DNA from: Pseudolysinimonas sp051954455 | GTDB taxonomy: Bacteria > Actinomycetota > Actinomycetes > Actinomycetales > Microbacteriaceae | Reading direction: 5' to 3' | Assembly (NCBI RefSeq): GCF_051954455.1 | Contig: NZ_JBQCHS010000006.1 | Coordinates: 71,830-135,829 of the forward strand | DNA: 64,000 nucleotides | In this document: positions 16,153 through 24,041 of the stretch, in pieces | How positions within the stretch are numbered: the stretch's first letter is position 1 | How the letters are laid out: the number at the start of each line of letters is the position of its first letter | Made by a program: the position numbers and the translations under genes | Notes under the pieces: model-generated | Seen by the model: only the letters and a program-made list of their open reading frames with translations | Told to the model about the DNA's origin: nothing | Databases searched by the model: none

Positions 16153-17361
16153 ATGGGAGGGATGGTCGAGGGGCACGCTCCGGGGGAGCGCTCCTACCGA
16201 CGGCTGCTCGTCGCCCTGTTCTTCGCGGGCATCGCGATGTTCGCGCAGCTCTACTCGTTCCAGGCGGTGCTGCCGCAGGTCAGCCGGACGTTCCATGTCG
16301 ACGCGGCGGCCGCGGCGCTCACCGTCTCGGCCGCGACCCTCGGGCTCGCGATCGGCGTGATCCCCTGGTCGATCGTGGCCGACCGGGTCGGGCGCGTGCC
16401 CGCGATGGCGGTCGGGATCGCGGTGGCGACCGTCGTCGGCATCGCAGTGCCCTTCCTGCCGGACTTCGCCGCGCTCCTCGGCGCCCGCCTCGTCGAGGGG
16501 GCGATGGCCGGCGCCGTCCCGGCGATCGCGATGGCGTACGTGAGCGAGGAGGTCGCCCCCGCGCACACCGCGCGCGCCGCGGGGGTCTACATCGCCGGCA
16601 CCTCCGTCGGCGGCCTGGTGGGGCGGATCGTCGCGGCGCCGATCGCCGACCTCGTCGGCTGGCCCGTCGGGGTCCTCTCCGTCGCGCTCCTGTGCGCGGC
16701 GTCCGCGGTGCTCTTCGTCGTGCTCGTCCCCCCGGCGCGGGCACCCCGCCCCGAGCGAGGCGGGGTGGCGCGACGCCTCGTCGACGACCTGCGCTCGCCG
16801 CGCCAGCTCGCCCTCTACGCGCAGGGGCTGCTGCTCATGGGCGGGTTCGTCGCCGTCTACAACTACCTCGGCTTCCGGCTGGCGGAGCCGCCGTTCTCCG
16901 TGCCGCCGATCCTTCTCGGCCTGCTGTTCCTGGCCTACCTCGCCGGGACGGTCGCCTCGGCGCGGGCGGGGGCCCTCGCGGCGCGGCGGGGCCGACTCCC
17001 CGTCCTGGTCGGGGCGACCGTGCTGCTGGCGGTCGGCGTCCTGCTCACGCTCGTCCCGTCGCTCCCCGTGATCGTGGTCGGGCTCCTCGTGCTGACGGCC
17101 GGGTTCTTCGCGGCGCACTCGACGGCGGCCGGCTGGGCTCCCGTCATCGCCCCGGGCGGCCGGGCGCAGGCGTCGTCGCTCTACAACCTCGCGTACTACG
17201 CCGGCTCGAGCATCGTCGGTTGGGGGGTCGGGCTGGCATTCGTCGGAGCCGGGTGGCCGGGGGTGGTGCTCGCGGTGGCGGCGCTCGCCGTGGCCGCGGT
17301 GTCGATCGCACTCGTGGTGCTCCTCCGCCGGACCGGCCGGGGTGACGCGATCCAGCCGTGA
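16153..17361 (+). CDS. MFS transporter (YnfM/arabinose-efflux type)
   Basis: About 402 residues with 12 predicted membrane helices. The A-motif region DRVGRVPAMAVG is in loop 2-3, and the N-terminal half (AQLYSFQAVLPQVSRTFHVDAA...TVSAATLGLAIGVIPWSIVADRVGR) resembles YnfM-like drug/sugar efflux carriers. Start uncertain: ATG 16153 or ATG 16162, the latter touching GGGAGGG. It lies 27 bp after the ABC permease and may be co-transcribed with it. Confidence 0.86.
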   Translation: MGGMVEGHAPGERSYRRLLVALFFAGIAMFAQLYSFQAVLPQVSRTFHVDAAAAALTVSAATLGLAIGVIPWSIVADRVGRVPAMAVGIAVATVVGIAVPFLPDFAALLGARLVEGAMAGAVPAIAMAYVSEEVAPAHTARAAGVYIAGTSVGGLVGRIVAAPIADLVGWPVGVLSVALLCAASAVLFVVLVPPARAPRPERGGVARRLVDDLRSPRQLALYAQGLLLMGGFVAVYNYLGFRLAEPPFSVPPILLGLLFLAYLAGTVASARAGALAARRGRLPVLVGATVLLAVGVLLTLVPSLPVIVVGLLVLTAGFFAAHSTAAGWAPVIAPGGRAQASSLYNLAYYAGSSIVGWGVGLAFVGAGWPGVVLAVAALAVAAVSIALVVLLRRTGRGDAIQP

Positions 17362-17417
17362 CGGCATCGTGACCGTCTCCAGCCCGCCGGACGGACGCGA
17401 TCTGGGATCATCGGATC

Positions 17418-18119
17418 ATGAGATCCCCTCGCGCCGCCTGGATCCTCGTCGGGGTCATCCTGTCGGGAGCCCTCGCGGGCTGCACCGACACCACGATCCA
17501 CTCGCATCCCTCGGCCTCGTCGACATCGACATCGACATCGAATCCCGCTGCGGCCCCGGCCCCGACGCGCCCCGCGCTGGATGCACTGGTGGTGGGACCC
17601 GCCGGCCTCGGCTCCGTCGTTCTCGGAGAACCGGTGCCGGCCGAACCCTCCCGAACTGCGCTCGTCGCGTGGCACGCCGACGCTTGCGAGGCCAACGTCG
17701 CTCCTGAGGGAGCCCCGCCCACCCACGGTCTGTGGATCACCACCTATCCCGACGATCCGAGCGGCCCGATCCAGCAGGATCCGTTCCGTATCGCGACGAT
17801 CGATGCGCAGCAGGGCGGCGCGGTGAGCGCGGTCCAGGTGTTCTCTCCGCAGATCCGGACTACGACAGGTGTCCATATCGGCAGCTCGGTGTCCGAGCTG
17901 GAGGCGGCCTACCCCGGCGGATTCGCGGATCACCGCCACGGCTACGACACCGACGTCTACGCGGTCGATGGACCGTCCGGCCGGCTCCTCATCGAAGCTT
18001 ACGACGGGTCCGAGGACGCCGGCGGTCGGTCGGAAGTCGCCCTGATGAGCGTGGTCCCGCCGGGGACCGCACCCTTCGCCCTGATCCCGGGCGACGGCCT
18101 GCTCGGCTGCCCGGTCTGA
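17418..18119 (+). CDS. Secreted lipoprotein of unknown function
   Basis: A 233-residue protein with a lipoprotein signal: SPRAAWILVGVILSGALAGC, lipobox LAGC with the lipidated Cys near residue 22. A low-complexity Ser/Thr then Ala/Pro linker follows (STSTSTSNPAAAPAPTRP), encoded in part by three TCGACA units at 17520-17541. The remaining ~170 residues contain two spaced Cys and a GVHIGSSVSELEAAYPG segment seen in small secreted actinobacterial proteins; I do not recognise a defined function. Confidence 0.78.
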   Translation: MRSPRAAWILVGVILSGALAGCTDTTIHSHPSASSTSTSTSNPAAAPAPTRPALDALVVGPAGLGSVVLGEPVPAEPSRTALVAWHADACEANVAPEGAPPTHGLWITTYPDDPSGPIQQDPFRIATIDAQQGGAVSAVQVFSPQIRTTTGVHIGSSVSELEAAYPGGFADHRHGYDTDVYAVDGPSGRLLIEAYDGSEDAGGRSEVALMSVVPPGTAPFALIPGDGLLGCPV

Positions 18120-18187
18120 CGCCGCTCGATCCGGACACCCCGCCCCGCCTCCCCGCCGTCGTCCGCCCGCGCGGGTACCGTCGCGTC

Positions 18188-20899
18188 ATGGCCACGAGCA
18201 CCCGGTCGTCGAGCACGCGCGCCCGCGCATCGAGCCGGAACGCCACCAAGGTGCAGGGCCCGCGCGCGCACAGCACCAAGGCGACCCCGACCAAGCGCTA
18301 CCCGAAGGGCAAGCAGCCGGTCTTCCAGGACGACCGTCCCGGCGCTCTCACGTCGGCGTGGCTCGGCCTCGCGCACATCGTCGGGGGAGGGGCCCGCGTC
18401 TTCGGCAAGGAGACCCTGGCCAAGGAGGAGCGGCGCGACGGCTTCCCGATGCTGCTCGTCGTCCTCGCGATCGCCGGGGCCGTCGTCGAGTGGTTCAACC
18501 CCTCGTCGGACATCGCCCAGGCTCTCGACGCCTACACGTTCGGCGGGCTGCTCGGCCGGGTCGCGTTCAGCCTCCCGGTCATCATGCTGATCTTCGCGGT
18601 GTGGCTGTTCCGCCACCCGTCGAGCGTCCACGACAACACGCGCGTCGGCATCGGGCTCGCTCTGCTCATCGCGTGCATCAGCGCCTTCTGCCACGTCTTC
18701 AGCGATCACCCGCAGCCGTCGCAGGGGATGCCGGCCCTCTCCCACGCGGGCGGGGTCGTCGGGTGGGTGATCGGCCAGCCGTTCGTGGCGATCGGCGCGG
18801 CGTGGCTCGCCGTCCCGATCGTGGGCGCCGTCGGGATCCTCTCGCTGTTCATCATCAGCAAGACGCCGCCGAACCGCACCGGCGACCGGCTGCGCGAGGC
18901 CTACGCCTACCTCTTCGGCGCGGAGATCGGCGAGCGGCCGGCGAAGACGACGGTCGAGGAGCCGGAGGAGCCGGAGCTCGGCTCGCTCACCGACCTCGGC
19001 CTCGAGATGGACGACCCGTCCACGATGCCGTGGTGGCGTCGCGGCAAGAAGTCCAGCGAGCCCGCGTACGACTCCGCGCTCGAGAACCCGACCGAGGCGA
19101 CCGAGGTCATCGCGCACTCGCCCGTGCACGACGACGCCGACCTCCTGGCCGAGCTCGCCAAGGCCGAGGACGCCGTCCGCCGCTTCACGGGCGAGGCCCC
19201 CGCGATCCCGCCGACGTCCCTCCGCGACGACGGGCCGGTCACGCTCTTCGACGCCGCCGACGACGTGGCGCTGCCCCCCGCGGTCCCCGCTCCCGCCGCG
19301 TCGAAGCGGCCCTACCGGCTCCCCGCCGTGTCGCTCCTCGAGGCGGGCGATCCGCCGAAGACCAAGACCCCCGCGAACGTCGAGGCGATCGCCTCCATCA
19401 CGAGCGTGCTCACCCAGTTCGGCGTCGACGCGAAGGTCACCGGCTTCTCCCGCGGGCCGTCGGTCACCCGCTACGAGATCGAGCTCGGCCACGGCGTGAA
19501 GGTCGAGCGCGTGACGGCCCTCGCGAAGAACCTCGCCTACGCCGTCGCCTCGAACGAGGTCCAGATCCTCTCGCCGATCCCCGGCAAGTCGGCGATCGGC
19601 GTCGAGATCCCCAACAAGGACCGCGAGATCGTCTCCCTCGGCGACGTGCTCCGCTCGCCCGCGGCGACGCGCTCCGTGCACCCGCTGCCGATCGGCCTCG
19701 GCAAGGACGTCGAGGGCGGCTTCGTGGTCGCGAACCTCGCCAAGATGCCGCACCTGCTGGTCGCCGGCTCCACCGGATCCGGCAAGTCGTCCTTCATCAA
19801 CTCGATGATCACCTCGGTGCTCATGCGGGCGAAGCCCGCCGAGGTCCGGATGGTGCTCGTCGACCCGAAGCGCGTCGAGCTCTCCGCCTATCAGGGCGTG
19901 CCGCACCTCATCACGCCCATCATCACGAACCCCAAGAAGGCCGCCGAGGCGCTCCAGTGGGTCGTCAAGGAGATGGACATGCGGTACGACGACCTCGCGT
20001 CGTTCGGCTTCCGCCACATCGACGACTTCAACCGCGCCGTGCTCGCGAACGAGATCGTGCTGCCGCAGGGCTCGGAGCGGGTGCTGCAGCCGTATCCCTA
20101 TCTCCTCGTCGTCGTGGACGAGCTCGCCGACCTCATGATGGTCGCCCCGCGCGACGTCGAGGACTCGATCGTGCGCATCACGCAGCTCGCGCGCGCGTCC
20201 GGCATCCACCTCGTGCTCGCGACGCAGCGACCCTCGGTCGACGTCGTCACCGGGCTCATCAAGGCCAACGTGCCGTCGCGCCTCGCCTTCGCGGTGTCGA
20301 GCATGACCGACTCCCGCGTCATCCTCGACCAGGCCGGCGCCGAGAAGCTGATCGGCCAGGGCGACGGGCTCTTCCTCCCGATGGGCGCCTCCAAGGCGAT
20401 CCGCGTGCAGGGCGCGTGGGTCAAGGAGGACGAGATCGAGGCGGTCGTGAAGTTCGTCACGGCCCAGGCCCGCCCCGAATACCGGGACGACGTGGAGGCG
20501 GTGGCCGAGAAGCGCGAGATCGACGCCGACATCGGCGACGACCTCGAGTTGCTGCTGCAGGCGGCCGAGCTCGTCGTGAACACGCAGTTCGGCTCGACGT
20601 CGATGCTGCAGCGCAAGCTGCGCGTCGGATTCGCCAAGGCCGGGCGGCTCATGGACCTCCTCGAGTCGCGCGAGATCGTCGGCCCGTCCGAGGGCTCGAA
20701 GGCGCGCGACGTGCTCGTCGCGCCGGAGCAGCTCGCCGGCGTCCTCGCGCAGCTGCGCGGCGACGTCCCCGCCTCCGGCGCTGCGCCGGCCGGCGCTGGG
20801 AAGGTGCCCGGCGACCCCGTCGAGGCCCAGTTCGACGGATATCCTGTCGATGAGGGGCCCTCGGACGAGGATGCCTGGGGGCTGACGGGCAGGGAGTAG
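18188..20899 (+). CDS. ftsK: DNA translocase FtsK/SpoIIIE
   Basis: A 903-residue septal DNA pump that clears chromosomal DNA at division. A basic Ser/Thr-rich tail precedes four membrane helices (~residues 85-235), an acidic/Pro linker, then the motor with alpha and beta domains (Walker A GSTGSGKSS near 524-532; VRMVLVDPKRVELSAYQ; Walker B LLVVVDELADLMM) and the C-terminal winged-helix gamma domain that reads polar sequences (TSMLQRKLRVGFAKAGRLMDLLE). I choose ATG 18188 because TACCGT lies 6 nt upstream (leaderless pattern) although the frame is open further 5'. Confidence 0.95.
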   Translation: MATSTRSSSTRARASSRNATKVQGPRAHSTKATPTKRYPKGKQPVFQDDRPGALTSAWLGLAHIVGGGARVFGKETLAKEERRDGFPMLLVVLAIAGAVVEWFNPSSDIAQALDAYTFGGLLGRVAFSLPVIMLIFAVWLFRHPSSVHDNTRVGIGLALLIACISAFCHVFSDHPQPSQGMPALSHAGGVVGWVIGQPFVAIGAAWLAVPIVGAVGILSLFIISKTPPNRTGDRLREAYAYLFGAEIGERPAKTTVEEPEEPELGSLTDLGLEMDDPSTMPWWRRGKKSSEPAYDSALENPTEATEVIAHSPVHDDADLLAELAKAEDAVRRFTGEAPAIPPTSLRDDGPVTLFDAADDVALPPAVPAPAASKRPYRLPAVSLLEAGDPPKTKTPANVEAIASITSVLTQFGVDAKVTGFSRGPSVTRYEIELGHGVKVERVTALAKNLAYAVASNEVQILSPIPGKSAIGVEIPNKDREIVSLGDVLRSPAATRSVHPLPIGLGKDVEGGFVVANLAKMPHLLVAGSTGSGKSSFINSMITSVLMRAKPAEVRMVLVDPKRVELSAYQGVPHLITPIITNPKKAAEALQWVVKEMDMRYDDLASFGFRHIDDFNRAVLANEIVLPQGSERVLQPYPYLLVVVDELADLMMVAPRDVEDSIVRITQLARASGIHLVLATQRPSVDVVTGLIKANVPSRLAFAVSSMTDSRVILDQAGAEKLIGQGDGLFLPMGASKAIRVQGAWVKEDEIEAVVKFVTAQARPEYRDDVEAVAEKREIDADIGDDLELLLQAAELVVNTQFGSTSMLQRKLRVGFAKAGRLMDLLESREIVGPSEGSKARDVLVAPEQLAGVLAQLRGDVPASGAAPAGAGKVPGDPVEAQFDGYPVDEGPSDEDAWGLTGRE

Positions 20900-20902
20900 G
20901 GC

Positions 20903-21526
20903 ATGAGCGCTGCGCGTCCCAATCCCATGCGCGGCCGGGTCACCGCGCGGGGCGAGACCCCGGCGAGCTGGGGCAACATCGCGAACATCATCACGGTCGT
21001 CCGCATCCTGCTGGCCCCGGTGTTCATCTGGCTGCTGCTCGAGGACGGCGGCCGGGACGGATGGGTGCGCTGGCTGGCCGCGGCGCTGTTCGTCGTCGCG
21101 ATCCTCACCGACTCGGTCGACGGCTTCCTCGCCCGCGGTCGCAACCTCGTCACCGACGCGGGCAAGATCCTCGACCCGATCGCCGACAAGGTGCTGGTCG
21201 GGGGAGCCCTCGTCGCGCTGTCGATACTCGGCGAGGTGTGGTGGTGGGTGACCATCGTCATCCTCGTCCGCGAGGTCGGGATCACGGTCTACCGCTTCGT
21301 CGTCATCCGCAGCCGGGTGGTGCCCGCCGATCTGCTCGGCAAGATCAAGACCTGGGTGCAGTCGATCGCGGTCACGCTGGCACTCCTGCCGCTCGACCGC
21401 GTCGTCGGCCCCTGGTACTCGTGGGTGGTCTGGGTCCTCCTCGGGGCCGCGCTCGTGCTCACGCTCGTCAGCGGCGCCTCGTATCTGGTGGCCGCCTCGC
21501 GGGCCGGCCGGGCCGCGAAGGCGTGA
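20903..21526 (+). CDS. pgsA: CDP-diacylglycerol-glycerol-3-phosphate phosphatidyltransferase
   Basis: A 207-residue membrane enzyme of the CDP-alcohol phosphatidyltransferase family, with the metal motif D-x2-DG-x2-AR-x8-G-x3-D-x3-D complete in the segment beginning TDSVDGFLARGR and ending LDPIADK. Four to five helices. The position between ftsK and cinA matches phosphatidylglycerophosphate synthase in other Actinobacteria. It starts 3 bp after ftsK and its stop overlaps the GTG of cinA. Confidence 0.92.
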   Translation: MSAARPNPMRGRVTARGETPASWGNIANIITVVRILLAPVFIWLLLEDGGRDGWVRWLAAALFVVAILTDSVDGFLARGRNLVTDAGKILDPIADKVLVGGALVALSILGEVWWWVTIVILVREVGITVYRFVVIRSRVVPADLLGKIKTWVQSIAVTLALLPLDRVVGPWYSWVVWVLLGAALVLTLVSGASYLVAASRAGRAAKA

Positions 21527-22017
21527 CGCTCGCGGCGGACGTCGTCGGCCTCCTCGTCGAGCGCCGATGGTCGATCGCCGTCGCGGAGTCGCTGACCGGC
21601 GGGCTGCTCGTCGCCGAGCTCGTCTCGGTGCCGGGAGCATCCGCGGTGGTGCGCGGCGGCGTCGTCGCCTACGCGACGCCGTTGAAGCGTTCGCTGCTCG
21701 GCGTGGACGCCGCCCTCCTCGCCGCGAACGGGGCGGTGGATCCCGAGGTCGCCCGCCAGATGGCCGCCGGAGTCCGCGAGCGGCTCGCCGTCGACGACGA
21801 CCCCGCCGCGGTCGGTCTCGCCACGACGGGAGTGGCGGGCCCGGATCCGCAGGACGGCCACCCGGTCGGCGAGGTCTGGGTGGGGCTCGCGCTCGGCGAC
21901 GAGGTGCGGGCGCGGCGCCTCGATCTGACCGGCGACCGGGCGGCCATCCGGGCGGCCGCCGTCTCCGAATCCCTGTCGTGGCTGCGCGAGGAGCTGCGGG
22001 CCGGAGCACCGGAATAG
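21523..22017 (+). CDS. cinA: CinA C-terminal-type nicotinamide-nucleotide amidase
   Basis: A 164-residue single-domain protein corresponding to the C-terminal amidase half of CinA (PncC): AVAESLTGGLLVAELVSVPGAS, VVAYATPLKRSLLGV, ATTGVAGPDPQDG. It hydrolyses nicotinamide mononucleotide to the acid form in pyridine nucleotide salvage. The GTG at 21523 lies within GTGA at the pgsA stop, so the two are coupled. No N-terminal molybdopterin-like domain is present. Confidence 0.92.
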   Translation: MTLAADVVGLLVERRWSIAVAESLTGGLLVAELVSVPGASAVVRGGVVAYATPLKRSLLGVDAALLAANGAVDPEVARQMAAGVRERLAVDDDPAAVGLATTGVAGPDPQDGHPVGEVWVGLALGDEVRARRLDLTGDRAAIRAAAVSESLSWLREELRAGAPE

Positions 22018-22036
22018 CGGGTGTTCCGATCCTGTT
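22011..22036 (+). promoter_or_regulatory. Possible SigH-type stress promoter before clgR
   Basis: GGAAT (22011-22015), 18 bases, then GTT (22034-22036). This fits the SigH/SigR-type consensus GGAAT-N(16-20)-GTT that drives clgR in other Actinobacteria. The -35 half overlaps the last codons and stop of cinA. Confidence 0.45.
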
Positions 22037-22045
22037 ACAGATCGT

Positions 22046-22071
22046 GTCGCCTCAGCGGATGCGCAGGCGAC
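22046..22071. promoter_or_regulatory. Inverted repeat in clgR leader
   Basis: Perfect 7-bp arms GTCGCCT (22046-22052) and AGGCGAC (22065-22071) around a 12-bp centre. Placed just downstream of the candidate SigH promoter and about 70 bp before the clgR ATG, it could be an operator or an RNA hairpin. It does not match the ClgR consensus closely. Confidence 0.35.
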
Positions 22072-22141
22072 GCGGCTTAGAGTTCCGATACCGGATGGCG
22101 TAACGTGGCCAGCCCGGTTGATCGGGGAGATGGAGGACACC

Positions 22142-22450
22142 ATGGTTCTGGTTCGACAGGAGATCGGCGACGTCCTCCGCGACTTCCGGCTGCAGAAGGC
22201 CATGACCCTGCGTCAGGTCGCCAGCCGGGCGAGTGTAGCCCTCGGATACCTGAGCGAGGTGGAGCGCGGTCAGAAGGAGGCCAGCTCCGAGATCCTCGCC
22301 TCGGTGGCCGACGCGCTCGACACTCCGATCTCGGTCATCATGCGCGAGGTGGGCGACCGCCTCGCGGTCCTCGAGGGCGTGACGTCGGTTCCCGACACGC
22401 TGCCCGACGAGCTCGTGGCCGAGTTCGACGCGGACCTCGCGGTGCGCTAG
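22142..22450 (+). CDS. clgR: Helix-turn-helix regulator of Clp proteolysis, ClgR-like
   Basis: A 102-residue XRE-type DNA-binding protein: IGDVLRDFRLQKAMTLRQVASRASVALGYLSEVERGQKEASSEILASVADAL is the helix-turn-helix domain, followed by a short acidic tail. ClgR activates clp protease and other stress genes in Actinobacteria, and its place between cinA and recA is conserved. ATG 22142 is favoured by GGAGGA four bases upstream; an in-frame ATG at 22130 is less likely. A strong terminator follows. Confidence 0.85.
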   Translation: MVLVRQEIGDVLRDFRLQKAMTLRQVASRASVALGYLSEVERGQKEASSEILASVADALDTPISVIMREVGDRLAVLEGVTSVPDTLPDELVAEFDADLAVR

Positions 22451-22463
22451 ATCTCAGACGTGG

Positions 22464-22499
22464 GGAGCCCCGGCCGGTCGGTCGGGGCTCCTTCTTCTT
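22464..22499 (+). terminator. Rho-independent terminator after clgR
   Basis: Nine-base-pair stem GGAGCCCCG/CGGGGCTCC (22464-22491) with a 10-base loop, followed by TTCTTCTT. It separates clgR from the DUF3046 gene. Confidence 0.85.
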
Positions 22500-22515
22500 G
22501 TCAGGATGGATCTCG

Positions 22516-22740
22516 ATGAAGCTCCAGGAGTTCCGCCGGGCGATCGACGACGAGTTCGGGCCGATGGGCCCGGTGCTCATGCGCGACAGCGTCGTCGTCG
22601 AGCTCGGCAACCGCACCCCCGACGAGGCGCTCGCGGCGGGGGTGCCCGCGCGCGACGTCTGGCTCGCGCTCTGTCGGGCCGAGCAGGTGCCGCCGTCGCG
22701 CTGGTACGGGGCCGGTCGGCCCGACCCGCGCGACCGCTGA
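22516..22740 (+). CDS. DUF3046 protein
   Basis: A 74-residue soluble protein (KLQEFRRAIDDEFGPMGPVLMRDSVVVELGNRTPDEALAAGVPARDVWLALCRAEQVP) of family DUF3046, found directly upstream of recA in many Actinobacteria. Function unknown. ATG 22516 is preceded by AGGA. It lies between the clgR terminator and the recA promoters, so it probably has its own weak promoter or depends on read-through. Confidence 0.85.
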   Translation: MKLQEFRRAIDDEFGPMGPVLMRDSVVVELGNRTPDEALAAGVPARDVWLALCRAEQVPPSRWYGAGRPDPRDR

Positions 22741-22767
22741 GCCGCACGACACGCCGCGCGTCTCTCG

Positions 22768-22796
22768 TCGAATATCCGTTCGAACGCGCGTAGTCT
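22768..22796 (+). promoter_or_regulatory. LexA (SOS) box and promoter of recA
   Basis: The 16-mer TCGAATATCCGTTCGA (22768-22783) matches the actinobacterial SOS box TCGAAC-N4-GTTCGA with one change in the left arm. TAGTCT (22791-22796) just downstream is a plausible -10, so the box covers the -35. An inverted GCGTTC-TTC-GAACGC at 22805-22819 lies at the expected transcription start but has the opposite arm order to a LexA box. Confidence 0.75.
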
Positions 22797-22854
22797 CCTT
22801 CACAGCGTTCTTCGAACGCGAGTTGTGCGCCGTTCCGCCTGTCGATCCGATGCG

Positions 22855-22877
22855 ATGTCGGACCCCGGGCGTAGCGT
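22855..22877 (+). promoter_or_regulatory. RecA-NDp/PafBC-type damage promoter of recA
   Basis: ATGTCGGAC (22855-22863), then exactly eight bases, then TAGCGT (22872-22877). The known LexA-independent DNA-damage motif is tTGTCRgtg-N8-TAnnnT, bound by PafBC in mycobacteria. The core TGTCGG, spacing and -10 all fit. It lies about 80 bp downstream of the SOS promoter, giving recA two damage-responsive promoters as in Mycobacterium. Confidence 0.55.
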
Positions 22878-22979
22878 CCACGACGAAAGCCCTGCCGGGA
22901 GAGTTCGGACCTTGCTTCATCGGTCCGGTCAGGAACGGCAGCCGATGGGCGGCAGCACACGACGCAGAAGGAGACCGCA

Positions 22980-24041
22980 ATGCCCACACCGCAGGAACGC
23001 GAGAAGGCCCTCGAGACCGCACTCGCCCAGATCGATCGTCAGTTCGGCAAGGGCACGGTGATGCGGCTCGGCTCGGACGAGCGTGCGCCGGTCGCCATCA
23101 TCCCCACGGGCTCCATCGCCCTGGATGTCGCCCTCGGCATCGGGGGGCTGCCGCGCGGCCGCATCGTCGAGATCTACGGCCCGGAGTCGTCGGGGAAGAC
23201 GACGCTCACGCTGCACGCGATCGCCAACGCCCAGCGCGCCGGCGGCATCGCGGCATTCATCGACGCGGAGCACGCGCTCGACCCCGAGTACGCCAAGAAG
23301 CTCGGGGTCGACATCGACGCGCTGCTCGTGTCGCAGCCCGACACGGGGGAGCAGGCGCTCGAGATCGCCGACATGCTCGTCCGCTCGGGCTCGATCGACC
23401 TCATCGTCGTCGACTCCGTCGCGGCGCTCGTGCCGAAGGCCGAGATCGAGGGCGAGATGGGCGACAGCCACGTCGGCCTCCAGGCCCGCCTCATGTCGCA
23501 GGCGCTCCGCAAGCTCACCGGCGGTCTCAACCAGACCCAGACCACGATGATCTTCATCAACCAGCTGCGCGAGAAGATCGGTGTGTTCTTCGGCTCGCCC
23601 GAGACCACCGCGGGCGGCAAGGCGCTCAAGTTCTACGCCTCGGTCCGCCTCGACATCCGTCGCATCGAGACCCTGAAGGACGGCACGGAGGCGGTGGGCA
23701 ACCGCACCCGCGTCAAGGTCGTCAAGAACAAGATGGCACCGCCCTTCAAGCAGGCCGAGTTCGACATCCTCTACGGCGTCGGCATCTCCCGCGAGGGCAG
23801 CCTGATCGACTACGGCGTGGAGCACGAGATCGTCCGCAAGTCGGGCGCCTGGTACACCTACGACGGCGACCAGCTCGGTCAGGGCAAGGAGAACGCCCGC
23901 AACTTCCTCCTCGAGAACCCGGATGTGGCGGCCGAGATCGAGCGCAAGATCCTCGTGAAGCTGGGCATCGGCGCGGAGGCGAAGGCGGCCGCGGCCGACA
24001 ACGTGACCGAGCTGCCCGCCAAGAAGGCGGTCGGGCAGTAA
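22980..24041 (+). CDS. recA: Recombinase RecA
   Basis: A 353-residue ATPase for homologous recombination and co-protease for LexA cleavage. Walker A GPESSGKTT (~67-75), Walker B LIVVDSVAAL, loop L2 TIFINQLREKIGVFFGSPETT-type region and the basic C-terminal domain are all present; the C-terminal tail is acidic/Ala-rich. No intein. ATG 22980 has GAAGGAGA eight bases upstream in a leader of about 100-180 nt. It overlaps recX by one base (TAATG). Expression should respond to LexA and possibly PafBC. Confidence 0.98.
   Translation: MPTPQEREKALETALAQIDRQFGKGTVMRLGSDERAPVAIIPTGSIALDVALGIGGLPRGRIVEIYGPESSGKTTLTLHAIANAQRAGGIAAFIDAEHALDPEYAKKLGVDIDALLVSQPDTGEQALEIADMLVRSGSIDLIVVDSVAALVPKAEIEGEMGDSHVGLQARLMSQALRKLTGGLNQTQTTMIFINQLREKIGVFFGSPETTAGGKALKFYASVRLDIRRIETLKDGTEAVGNRTRVKVVKNKMAPPFKQAEFDILYGVGISREGSLIDYGVEHEIVRKSGAWYTYDGDQLGQGKENARNFLLENPDVAAEIERKILVKLGIGAEAKAAAADNVTELPAKKAVGQ

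Noticed and set aside
17999..22009. 1336-residue open frame on the minus strand opposite ftsK
   Set aside because: Antisense to ftsK-pgsA-cinA, charged low-complexity product, no start signal; it arises from codon-position G+C bias.
22046..22071. ClgR binding site
   Set aside because: The dyad does not fit the published CGC-N5-GCG type spacing; listed only as an inverted repeat.
22805..22819. Second LexA box in the recA leader
   Set aside because: GCGTTC-TTC-GAACGC has GTTC on the left and GAAC on the right, the reverse of a LexA box; it is kept only as a palindrome.
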